Source: Siphonodentalium dalli
Lineage: Eukaryota > Mollusca > Scaphopoda > Gadilida > Siphonodentaliidae
Length of the DNA: 64,000 nucleotides
Direction: 5' to 3'
Assembly: GCA_032622095.1 (NCBI GenBank)
Contig: CP136063.1
Coordinates: 29,576,987 to 29,640,986 of the forward strand
Of this stretch, positions 35,201-43,670 are shown one piece after another. The notes under the pieces were generated by a model. That model saw only the letters and a program-made list of their open reading frames with translations, was not told the origin of the DNA and made no database searches. Each line of letters opens with the position of its first letter. Position 1 is the stretch's first letter. A program made the position numbers and the translations under genes.

Positions 35201-35355
35201 GCTACTCAGCGGCCATCTTGAATAAAAAAAGTTCCCCAATGGTTACACATCCACATCAACCGGAATATCAATAAAGACACCCCCGTGATACATTATCAAC
35301 TGAGAAAAAAACTTTAACAGAGAATTTTGGGTTGGACCCCAGTTCTGCTGGACTA
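32262..35355 (+). mobile_element. FEN-like TIR element, copy 2 (3.1 kb)
   Basis: Imperfect inverted repeats of about 130 bp form the ends. The left (32262-32400) begins AGTCTAGCAG and has AACCCAAAATTCTCTGTTAA. The right (35215-35355), reverse-complemented, begins AGTCCAGCAG and carries the same block, then TTCCGGTTGATG and TGTAACC.TTGGGG. Subterminal blocks with AAAATGGCGGCCAAAATGGC at the left and its inverse near 35025 also mirror each other. Between them lies a decayed plus-strand ORF. Directly outside the right end, ZNF-B 5' sequence starts (35356). No clean target duplication is visible. Confidence 0.75.
32790..34830 (+). pseudogene. FEN/XPG-like element protein, copy 2 (broken)
   Basis: Open pieces are 33209-33562, 33860-34234 and 34231-34482. 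They belong to a large family of uncharacterised invertebrate proteins that I recognise from PLFFAAGHTHYA (about 32805), CIDPLDPEQHP, DTEVIYARAMG, the ADDTDLFVMLL block and LTGCGT...GIGKCTALKIL. The last two resemble the DxD strand and helix-hairpin-helix of FEN1/XPG nucleases (GSDY...GIG). A usual EAD is EGD here (HEGDTLI). After 34482 a shifted frame gives PPTDDALME and a Cys-rich tail (ERCGCV). Stops near 32830 and 32985, several shifts and an altered LTGCDT (Asp to Gly) show it is inactive. The nuclease role is inferred. Confidence 0.8.
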
Positions 35356-36096
35356 CTTAGATTGTATTGGCCACAAACCCAATTTTACAAACATCTTGTT
35401 GGTGAAATTTCCATCAGTTGAACGACATATATTCTTTATTGGCCCTTTTTGGGAAGAGAAATGTTGTGACTCTTAACTGCCCGGTAGCATACTTACTCAC
35501 ATGTAGGCCGTATATTCATATATCGTTTCGTGAATGGTGCCTCTAATCACAACCACAACAAACGAAATTGAAAATCCCAACTACACATTTTACTGGGCTC
35601 GGGCTCGGACAAGGACTACAACTATTAGTGTGTCCCGTGTATTCGTCTATCGTTTCGTGGATGGTGCTTCTAATCACAACCACATATTTAGACGCAAGTT
35701 TTTGCGCACAAGACGATATTTCCTTTGTTCGATTGATACGAGATTCTTCCTTATGTTCTTCTTTTTAACTATCCACCCATTTAGGGTAAAGCATTCTGGT
35801 ATGTACATATGTAAAAACAACAATTGGATACATGTCACGGAGACGTACAGCCACTACAGGTCTGACTATCAGTCTGTGCAAAATTTCAAGTGTGAACAGG
35901 TGAATATCTTTAGCCAAGAGATGGAGATCGGTATCTTGAACGGTCTCGCTGCCACGGACGAGGAGAAATCATTGAACATCGATGGACCAAGAATGAACTG
36001 CAGCTTATCTATAAATATTGCCACTACACGAGATAAACAGTGGATACTAGTACATGTATAGGACTATCTGACGTCACGTGATAAACAGCGCATATA
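35356..36096 (+). promoter_or_regulatory. ZNF-B 5' region, cut from its ORF by a LINE
   Basis: Starts in the middle of the conserved 5' block (ACTTAGATTGTATTGG), right at the end of the FEN-like TIR element. It contains a partial internal duplication (TCGTTTCGTG(A/G)ATGGTGC at about 35525 and 35650) and runs to GATAAACAGCGCATATATA. The missing next bases (GGACTATCTGACTATTCTAC) occur at 45447, on the far side of the LINE. A 175-codon frame (35534-36061) spans it; its last third is shared with ZNF-C and may be an upstream exon. Confidence 0.65.
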
Positions 36097-36311
36097 TACT
36101 GAACTGAACTGAAGTGATTTTTATTTGATAAATTAAATTATGCATATTATACACAATAACAACGGGGCTCTGTAGAAGGCATGGCTTATGGGCCAGAGCC
36201 CTATAATAGCATGATAAATACAATAATGAATATAAACTGAGTGCAGGTAGGTGCAAGGATTGGGGAGTGGTGGGGGTGGGGGGGGGGGGGGGGCGCAAGA
36301 TTACATGGTGT

Positions 36312-36636
36312 TGTTATATTTATGGGATATTGTGCAGCATTGTGAATAATTATACATGAAGTGCAAGTGTGAAATAATACCTTTTAATAATACAGCAATA
36401 GAAATACACGATGTTGTCAATAGGTTGGTTTGGATTCAAGTGATGGGTTTCCGTCAGCCTGGTCATATCGCGAGCTTCCGGCTATCTTCGGCTATCTTCG
36501 GGCATCCTCGGTGGCTTCCGGATTTCCCCGTATCTTCGCTCCAATGTCGCTATATTGGAACCATTTGCCGAGACGTATCTATTTGGTACCGATCTTACTC
36601 TACCAGGCCTAACTATTAAAACCCATAAATACAACA
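36312..36636 (-). repeat. 3' LTR (325 bp)
   Basis: Identical to the other LTR as far as I can read, except for an extra copy of the 10-mer GGCTATCTTC at about 36479-36498. The near identity means very recent insertion. Confidence 0.92.
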
Positions 36637-36650
36637 CTCTTCCCCATTTT
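36637..36650 (-). promoter_or_regulatory. Polypurine tract next to the 3' LTR
   Basis: On the minus strand AAAATGGGGAAGAG directly precedes the LTR start TGTTG. This is the expected place for plus-strand priming and supports the minus orientation. Confidence 0.8.
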
Positions 36651-37443
36651 AATAAAAAGAACGACCAAACTACTCTAAATTTCAGGGAAGGTGGATATAC
36701 CCACACCTCTTGGCCCAAAATGAGGCAGCATAGTTCTCAGAGACATGGTTAACACCTCTCTAAGACCTCTCAATGAACACCGCTCTGATGGGTTCCAAAA
36801 ACCCATGTTACGAACCCACGAGCCAAAACAGGGTTACTTGCTTGTGTTAAACCCTTAACAACTTCCAGCTACATGAATTTTGAACTACAGAATTTTGAAC
36901 TTCAATCGTAGGATCAGGTAATTTTATTACCATCAGCTGATAGTAATAGAGGTCCGAGTAATTGTCGCGAGATATTTTGAATCTGGCATAGTTTTCGTGT
37001 GCTGAGATTTCTCTCATGTGGGTGTGTTTTGCGTCAAAAGGACAGCAGTCCTCTTCATCGGGAACTTGTCAAATCAACTAATGGCTCTGTATGAGATAAG
37101 CTCTAACGTATGTCGTTTGACTTATTTCTTGCTAAGTATAATTTGATATATTGCCCCGATCCGCATCATATATTCAATTGAACCGCATCATATTCAGACT
37201 GCAGCTGCAGTCTAACCATCTTCACTATTTATGCGATTATTCAAACATTATCGTGGACCATTGATGACAGTTAGCAAACTCTCATAAACTTCCCCTTGGG
37301 TAGGCCCCATCTCTGAGATGGTCTATTATACAGCTTATGCTTGTGATGTTTTGATATTTTGCTTTATTTTAGAGTTATTGTTCTTGTTAAATGTTACTAT
37401 AAACGATTCTTGAGTTCTCACAATTGGATGATGATAATACGAT

Positions 37444-38058
37444 TTGAAACCATTTTGTGAGTGGAAATCATGGAATGTGTTTCAAATATATATACATTCC
37501 CAAACAATGTATTGTTACCAGAAAGTAGGAATACAACAACTTGTGGATTGGCGGGTGCCTACATATGCCACTAAAAAGAGGGTGCAGACTTTACAACATA
37601 AACAACCCCCTACTCTCATATCTAATCAGGACCAATGGGTGATAGTGTTAGTTGGCCCTATACTGCTGGGTGATAATGTTATCTTCAGCAACGAGTGCCG
37701 ACTCCCGTGCACTTATAATGATACACATACAAATGAAGGCAATGTTAGTGGTGAATTGGAAGAAACACAGAAATTAGTTAATCCCTATTTAATTTCTACC
37801 GAACGCCAATCCACTAGACACGACACAAGAAAGGTAAATAGAAACATAAGATATAAAAAGAAACTCCTTGGTAATATTCGAGCCTTAGTCCGTAATCGTT
37901 TTCATTATGGTCATTTGATTAAACGCTCTTTATTGTCTATTCAGCAGAACAGAATTGAGGTTAGGATAAGGCATACTGTTGTAACTATATTTAAATTAGG
38001 CACTCTCGGATTAACAGCCAGTTCAGATGTTCATTATGGTTTATCTCAATTTTTGTAA
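37444..38058 (+). CDS. Hypothetical 204-residue ORF antisense to the LTR element
   Basis: Unrecognised. The translation is not low-complexity: it has an acidic middle (NEGNVSGELEETQK) and a basic stretch (RKVNRNIRYKKKLLGNIRALVRNRFHYGHLIKRSLL), with no signal peptide or membrane segment that I trust. It lies in the 3' non-Gag part of the gag-only element, on the opposite strand, in a place where pol would be expected. It could be an accessory antisense gene, a captured host exon or a chance frame in 2.4 kb of sequence. Confidence 0.35.
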   Translation: MKPFCEWKSWNVFQIYIHSQTMYCYQKVGIQQLVDWRVPTYATKKRVQTLQHKQPPTLISNQDQWVIVLVGPILLGDNVIFSNECRLPCTYNDTHTNEGNVSGELEETQKLVNPYLISTERQSTRHDTRKVNRNIRYKKKLLGNIRALVRNRFHYGHLIKRSLLSIQQNRIEVRIRHTVVTIFKLGTLGLTASSDVHYGLSQFL

Positions 38059-39008
38059 ACATTACTTTCTGTTGCTATATATTTCTGTTCTGGCAATATA
38101 TGCAACTCTCTGCAATGCAGATGTGCCTTTAACAATAGCATGAGTATTCTCTTCTGAACAGCAGGTCAGAAGAGACAAGATGCTTGTGAGCTTGCGTGAT
38201 CATTTCAGTATCCATCCTACATTTGATGGAAGCCTACATTTAAGGAAGGCTCGTCACTATACTTAGATGCAGGATATTGGCAACGAGAGCAGCAGCTCTG
38301 TCCCGTTTGTCTTGTGTTACACGCCCCTGTTCTGTGTCACGACTGATTTTTATTGTAACTAGGACTTTTGTTAACACATTGAAATAGTTACTTGGCGCCT
38401 ATTCTGTTGAATGGGTGCAATGTTTGAGGTTAGATGCGACCCTGTGCTGGAAAACGCATAATCGCTGGTGGTCCCATATATATATACCGTCTGACATTAT
38501 ATGACTCCATTTCCCCCTTTTCCTTTAGGCGCAAGGCATCACGTGAAAACAGCAGTTGTCACCAAAACAATGCACCATTATGTATATATGGAATATAATT
38601 ACCGAAAAATAATTAAGTAATTATTATCCACCATGGTCAAGGAAAAATTAGACAATGAGGGATGTGAGACATACAAATACGTCAATATTATATTATATTG
38701 ACGTCCACAACTCGACAAACATTGATTTAGAATACACAAAAAATTGTGACGATATGCTGTGGATGTAGTTAATACCATAATTATTATGCAGATATACATG
38801 TAATTTATATATACATGCATGTGTGCCCAAAAACCAGCTGGCTTTGGTGAATGAAAATTTGTATAAAAAAAACAGGCCACATCTCTATTACACTTTTCAA
38901 TCACTCCATTTACCCCGTTAAAAATAGAAAAAAGCATTTTCCTATGAGATCACAACTTAATTATTGTCGCGATGGTATACGAGGTCCGTGCATTATACAT
39001 GGAGAGTG
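38059..39008. other. 3' part of LTR element, no gene recognised
   Basis: No RT, integrase or other domain in either strand. A segment TATATATACCGTCTGACATT at about 38485-38505 is repeated in the leader at about 43100-43120. Confidence 0.5.
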
Positions 39009-42000
39009 TTAGTGCAAGAAGCTTTTTGCTTTCTTTCGCCATAACAGTGTGAACATCCATAATGACGAAAATGGTGTGATTACAGCCCTGGCTACTAGTT
39101 CATTACTAGTGTAACATTTCAATGATTTGTGCAAGACACAGCGAGGACCATTCATTTTGGTTGACTTTTTGCAAATTTGTTTTTCCTTAGTTTGTTCGAC
39201 TGTGATTTCAGTATTTGAACATATTGAAAATATAGAGTTAGTGCGCCTTGTTTCTTTCTTGATTACGCAAGGCCCTACTCTGATAACATGTGTTTCTGGC
39301 ATGTCAGTACTGGACAAACTATTATCACTCTGGTGCGATTCGACAAATTTAGCCGTTTCGGATGATTTAGTATTATTTGTGACGTCACACTGTGGTTGCA
39401 TTTCGAGCGACTGTGTGTCCCACGATTGTGGTGTAGAAATGATCGTTTTGGATTTTAAACAGAACACGTTACTTGTTTGCAATGAAATTTGCGACAGAGA
39501 GCGGAGACACTGATCGGAAATACCACTTAAATTTGATGTATTTGATTGCGATTTCAGCAGAAATCGTTCGTTAGATTCTTCGTTATTTAGTGTGTTCGAT
39601 TGCGATTCCCGCCGTAGAAATCGTTCACGAGATTCATCTTTGGATGTATTTGATTTTGATAGCGATTTCAGCAGAATTCGTTCATTAAGTTCATTATTAC
39701 TTCTCCCGTTGTTCCATTGAGGAAATGATATGGATTTATCTACAACATGTATATCTCTGGTTCGCGGCGGACTGTCGATTTCCGATTCAAAATAATCACA
39801 CGATAAATCTATCACATCTTGGTTCGTAATATTGGCATCGCCAAAAGTTACGTTTCGGTTAAATTGGTGGAATCGAACATGTTCTATAGCAGCAGCCATA
39901 GACTCTGTTGGGGTAGACACTTCTCGAAACTTTAGTTCTTCGACTTGCGGCTGATCATTATCACCGAACCTATTCCTCATTTCAATAAGGATTTCCTTGA
40001 ACGTCATATGCGAACTATTTTCTTCGAGCGACTTGTGATAGTCTAGGGCGGAACCCTCCCGACAAGATGACAGTGCAGCTTTACATTCGGCTTTATTCCA
40101 ACGTTGAAATTCAGCAAATGAACGGAATTCGAAGTCAAACGGCTGCCCAGTTACTTTACCGTCCTTTGATAATGGTATTTGTGGCGGTATTGAGTTTACT
40201 CCATTTATAGGTACATCTTGACCATAATTTTGTCTGGGTCCCGTGTCAGCAGACGCAGGCATATGTTGGGCTGGTTTTGCATTTACCTTCTCGCGCCCGG
40301 ATGTTACTGAAATTCCACTGATTGTTGGTTCCCGAAATGAGTTTTGGTCAGACCGACGTTGAAATGTTATGTCAACATCACCCCTTTCTGGCGATTTGGT
40401 TAGATTTTCCGTTGTAACAGTTTGGTAACCACCATAAACTTGTCCGTCAGTTCCGCTAATTGTTATTGGAACATTTTGCATAGGTGGGTTAGTTGGAATT
40501 CCGCCAGATGGATATTGTTGCATTGGAACATTCTGAGTAGTAACTAAACTCAGATTGTTGGCCTGGACCATGATCGGAGGGTTATTTGGTACCTGTATCC
40601 GAAGTACTGAAGGATTGATTGTTGTCCCCACGGGGAAACTTTGCCCATTCCCCATTGACTGCATCCCGGAAACTGTCTGGGCAGAAGGGATGGCTCCGGC
40701 AATCATGTTTGTCGCTACAGACATCATTGCCTGATTTAAATAGCCCCCAGGTGGGATTTGAACTGCCATAGCTTGATCATACCCTGGTTGTGGAGGCATA
40801 TTCACTGCAGGGTTAAATTGCTGTGCCAAAGCTTGGTGTATTTCTCCGGATTGGTTTACCATCGGTTTGCTAACGGGTGGGACCGAAACTGATGACACGG
40901 ACATTGTAGAAACCTCATTCGGAGGTACATGTTGGGGCACAGAACCCGACACAGAATTCCCCAGCCAAACTTGATTCGCCCCTGCATTGCTTTGCATTGC
41001 CCCAAGTGGACCCGATAATGGCCCTGAAGTCGTGCACACATTTGGGGTAGGCATACTCCGAATGTTTGTACCCCATGGCGTTTTATTTGGAACATAGCCA
41101 TGTGGTAGTGACACTGTGGGCATGGGCCAAGATGTCGGCTGTACTGCCGGTGTCTGTGCAGGAAGAGATATTTGTTCGAATGTACGATCTCCCATGGGAG
41201 CATACTTTGTAGTAGCTCCTTTATACCGAGTCCCATTCAGCTGAATGGGGGCAGTATCCAACTTGGAAATCGGACACGTCCCTGTACTGGAACATGTGTA
41301 AGGAGACGTTGGTACTTGTATACCTTTCCAACCCAGTACGTCGCCCCTATTGGGATACGGTTTCCACCTGTTTGAAACTGGTTTCGCCCTCCTAGTGGAC
41401 CCTGGATCGGTTACCTTATCAACATTGTGAATTCCCTCAACTTGCTTTGGTCTAACGACCTCGTGACTTCCCACTGGTTGAGGACTCACTTGATTTGTGA
41501 CAACCGGAGCGCCATAATTAAGGAAAGGCGAACCAAACATTTGCATGTTATGTGGATTGAATACCGGCGGATTCCAATATGGCGGCGGTACATCTGGGCA
41601 ACACCAAAATTGTGCCTCGCACGGTTGCACGTCTCTGGGTTGATAAGAGATATATGAACCATTTGTTGTCGGATCTGGTGTCAAATTTGTGTCCGATTGT
41701 GGAATTGTGGACATCAGCAGATTTCCCATCCCATTTCCCGATAAGTAACTGGACATATTATGCACATTGGTAACTTGAGCCCCTGAATCAGAAATGGTAC
41801 CATCAAAATTAGTTGGGTACAATGGTTGTTGGTATGTCATGTTTTGATTCGTTCCAACTGTCATTTGTTCTGTATTCGGGGTTTGGACATTGCTAGCCTG
41901 CCAAGCGTTAATTTCAGTTGACAATAAGTCCGGCGCGTTGAAACTGTTATGTGATGCCCCACCACCGTTACTCACTTGCGAATATATTTTTTCGCAATGG

Positions 42001-42266
42001 TCAGTTTCACTCCCGATAACCATTGAGTGCATGAACGTTTGATTTGATGGGTAATCATACATTAATCCGATTGAGATGTTTGACCCCGTGTGATTAGAAG
42101 CTCCATGAGCAAATCCGGACATTGAATCATCCTGTTGGCTAATCAGCGGATTAGCGACGGAGTGTACCCACGGAGTGTGCGCTTGAGCGAACAATGGCTC
42201 AACTCGCTGGCTGTTTATCGGATTATACGCCGCTTTCACATCTGCACTGATGTTTTGAATCATCAT
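39009..42266 (-). CDS. Gag-like protein of the LTR retrotransposon, 1085 residues
   Basis: Residues 1 to about 690 are rich in Asn, Gln, Pro, Ser and Met, low-complexity and probably disordered. About residues 705-810 look like a retrotransposon capsid domain: FEFRSFAEFQRWNKAECKAA, then a SALDYHKSL helix, MTFKEILIEMRNRFG and a following FREVS...MAAAIEHV segment. That order (target-cleft Trp, helix, ELxxRFG) is typical of Gypsy-type Gag. The C-terminal 270 residues are Ser-rich with repeated NERFLLKSQSN-type motifs (three related copies at 39540-39690). No CCHC zinc knuckle and no Asp protease motif are visible. The frame is fully open, consistent with a young insertion. Confidence 0.75.
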   Translation of the reverse strand: MMIQNISADVKAAYNPINSQRVEPLFAQAHTPWVHSVANPLISQQDDSMSGFAHGASNHTGSNISIGLMYDYPSNQTFMHSMVIGSETDHCEKIYSQVSNGGGASHNSFNAPDLLSTEINAWQASNVQTPNTEQMTVGTNQNMTYQQPLYPTNFDGTISDSGAQVTNVHNMSSYLSGNGMGNLLMSTIPQSDTNLTPDPTTNGSYISYQPRDVQPCEAQFWCCPDVPPPYWNPPVFNPHNMQMFGSPFLNYGAPVVTNQVSPQPVGSHEVVRPKQVEGIHNVDKVTDPGSTRRAKPVSNRWKPYPNRGDVLGWKGIQVPTSPYTCSSTGTCPISKLDTAPIQLNGTRYKGATTKYAPMGDRTFEQISLPAQTPAVQPTSWPMPTVSLPHGYVPNKTPWGTNIRSMPTPNVCTTSGPLSGPLGAMQSNAGANQVWLGNSVSGSVPQHVPPNEVSTMSVSSVSVPPVSKPMVNQSGEIHQALAQQFNPAVNMPPQPGYDQAMAVQIPPGGYLNQAMMSVATNMIAGAIPSAQTVSGMQSMGNGQSFPVGTTINPSVLRIQVPNNPPIMVQANNLSLVTTQNVPMQQYPSGGIPTNPPMQNVPITISGTDGQVYGGYQTVTTENLTKSPERGDVDITFQRRSDQNSFREPTISGISVTSGREKVNAKPAQHMPASADTGPRQNYGQDVPINGVNSIPPQIPLSKDGKVTGQPFDFEFRSFAEFQRWNKAECKAALSSCREGSALDYHKSLEENSSHMTFKEILIEMRNRFGDNDQPQVEELKFREVSTPTESMAAAIEHVRFHQFNRNVTFGDANITNQDVIDLSCDYFESEIDSPPRTRDIHVVDKSISFPQWNNGRSNNELNERILLKSLSKSNTSKDESRERFLRRESQSNTLNNEESNERFLLKSQSNTSNLSGISDQCLRSLSQISLQTSNVFCLKSKTIISTPQSWDTQSLEMQPQCDVTNNTKSSETAKFVESHQSDNSLSSTDMPETHVIRVGPCVIKKETRRTNSIFSICSNTEITVEQTKEKQICKKSTKMNGPRCVLHKSLKCYTSNELVARAVITPFSSLWMFTLLWRKKAKSFLH

Positions 42267-43095
42267 GCAAATGACCTACTTAATTCCCGTTTCAACAAAA
42301 TAACGATTGGCTGTTTTAGCAGATACGAATAGTTCCGAAAATTCCAGCAAGAATTTTCATGAGATCGCAACGTTGTTATAGCGACGTCCCTTCGTTGGAC
42401 TGTTTGGGGAAATTATTCGTTATCTTCCAAAAAACAATTCGCGCAAATAAAAACTCCCAAACTTTGCTAATTTCGGAACTCCTCGATAAAAGATGTTATA
42501 CAAGGTGTAAACGCACGAATATTGAACAAATGGTGATATACAAAAATAATCCTCTGAGACAAAAATAATTCAATTGCATAAAATTAAAAAATTGAAAAGA
42601 AATTTCCGTGAAAATGGGCAAAAACGAAAAAATAAGTGCCAATTAATTGAAAAATACGGCGAACTTGATTGAAATGTCCGCGCAGCAGAATGAAAACAAA
42701 ACAGCCTTCATTCCCTACTAAAAAAAATAAATACTCCAATAGCAACTGGTTTGAGAAAAAATAAATATTCAACAAAGTGGCAAACACTTGTGTGAAAAAA
42801 AAAAATGCAAGCCAAAAAACAATCAGAAAAATGGCAAAAAAGTATGACAAAAAGCAAAATTATCTTATAAATAAATAAATAGGAAAAATAGTATGCAGTG
42901 CAAAGTGCGAAGAGCAAAAATTACGGTGCGGATTGCAGAAATTACCAAAGATAATAAACGGATTGAAAAAAACATGTGAAAAATTATTTTGCCAGTGTGA
43001 GAAAACAGTGTAAATAACCGGCGAGAAAAATATCAAGAAACAGTGCACAAAAAACGCCGCAAAGATTCGAGTAAGATCGACGACGCCATTTGTTA
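42267..43095 (-). other. Leader region of the LTR element
   Basis: About 830 bp between primer site and Gag start. It is A-rich on the plus strand and T-rich in element sense, which yields spurious hydrophobic frames on the minus strand. Nothing else recognised. Confidence 0.5.
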
Positions 43096-43111
43096 TATTT
43101 ATATATACCGT

Positions 43112-43160
43112 CTGACATTGGGGTTTCCCCGCACAGGTTCGTATCCTGTCGACGACGCCA
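43112..43160 (+). promoter_or_regulatory. Primer-binding site, complement of about 50 nt of a class II tRNA
   Basis: Plus strand, adjacent to the 5' LTR with a 2-nt gap: a GGGG-TTT-CCCC variable-arm-like hairpin, then a T arm ACAGG-TTCGTAT-CCTGT, then CGACGACG and CCA. A long variable arm points to tRNA-Ser or Leu, with Ser-like resemblance. CCA is not encoded in animal tRNA genes, so the sequence derives from a mature tRNA. It is not a tRNA gene: the 5' half is absent. A typical primer site pairs with about 18 nt; this is nearly three times longer. Confidence 0.75.
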
Positions 43161-43162
43161 TT

Positions 43163-43477
43163 TGTTATATTTATGGGATATTGTGCAGCATTGTGAATAA
43201 TTATACATGAAGTGCAAGTGTGAAATAATACCTTTTAATAATACAGCAATAGAAATACACGATGTTGTCAATAGGTTGGTTTGGATTCAAGTGATGGGTT
43301 TCCGTCAGCCTGGTCATATCGCGAGCTTCCGGCTATCTTCGGGCATCCTCGGTGGCTTCCGGATTTCCCCGTATCTTCGCTCCAATGTCGCTATATTGGA
43401 ACCATTTGCCGAGACGTATCTATTTGGTACCGATCTTACTCTACCAGGCCTAACTATTAAAACCCATAAATACAACA
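43163..43477 (-). repeat. 5' LTR (315 bp)
   Basis: The partner of 36312-36636, one 10-bp unit shorter. The ends are TG/CA with 15-bp inverted termini. A 24-bp partial copy of the primer-site/LTR junction (CGACGCCATTTGTTATATTT) also occurs at 43081-43102. Confidence 0.92.
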
Positions 43478-43670
43478 GTGTGCATAATATGTTGGGCGAT
43501 GCTCATAAAGTATATATATTAAGTCAACTCCAAGAACAAATTAAAATGTTTTATGTGAATATCAAGGATGTGGCTGTACAATCAGTGGACCTCATTTAGG
43601 TTTGAGATATGTGGTAGTTTAGTTTATACTTTCAGATTTAAGTTTAGAATTGGCCATTGATACGGCTGAA

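Larger units (their letters stand above)
36312..43477 (-). mobile_element. Gag-only LTR retrotransposon (7.2 kb) inside the LINE
   Basis: Direct LTRs (36312-36636 and 43163-43477) both begin TGTTATATTTATGGG and end CCCATAAATACAACA. GTGT flanks both outer sides (36308-36311 and 43478-43481), a 4-bp duplication. Coding orientation is minus: 5' LTR at 43163-43477, primer site next to it, leader, a 1085-residue Gag-like ORF, an about 2.4-kb 3' region without protease, RT, RNase H or integrase, then a polypurine tract and 3' LTR. It would need enzymes from another element to move. It is Gypsy/Ty3-like by Gag and duplication length only. Confidence 0.9.

Noticed and set aside
36637-39008. Hidden pol gene of the LTR element
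   Set aside because: I looked for RT (YxDD), RNase H and integrase (HHCC, DDE) patterns in the translated stretches I could follow and saw none. A profile search would be decisive.
40856-41236. 126-codon minus frame within the Gag ORF
   Set aside because: Overlaps the long Gag frame in another phase; skewed composition of the Gln/Pro-rich region keeps it open.
42584-43048. Hydrophobic minus-strand frames that look like membrane proteins
   Set aside because: T-rich leader of the LTR element gives Phe/Leu/Ile-rich translation in any frame; no sign of selection.
43112-43160. tRNA gene
   Set aside because: Only the 3' half is present, it ends in CCA and abuts an LTR; it is the primer site of the LTR element.
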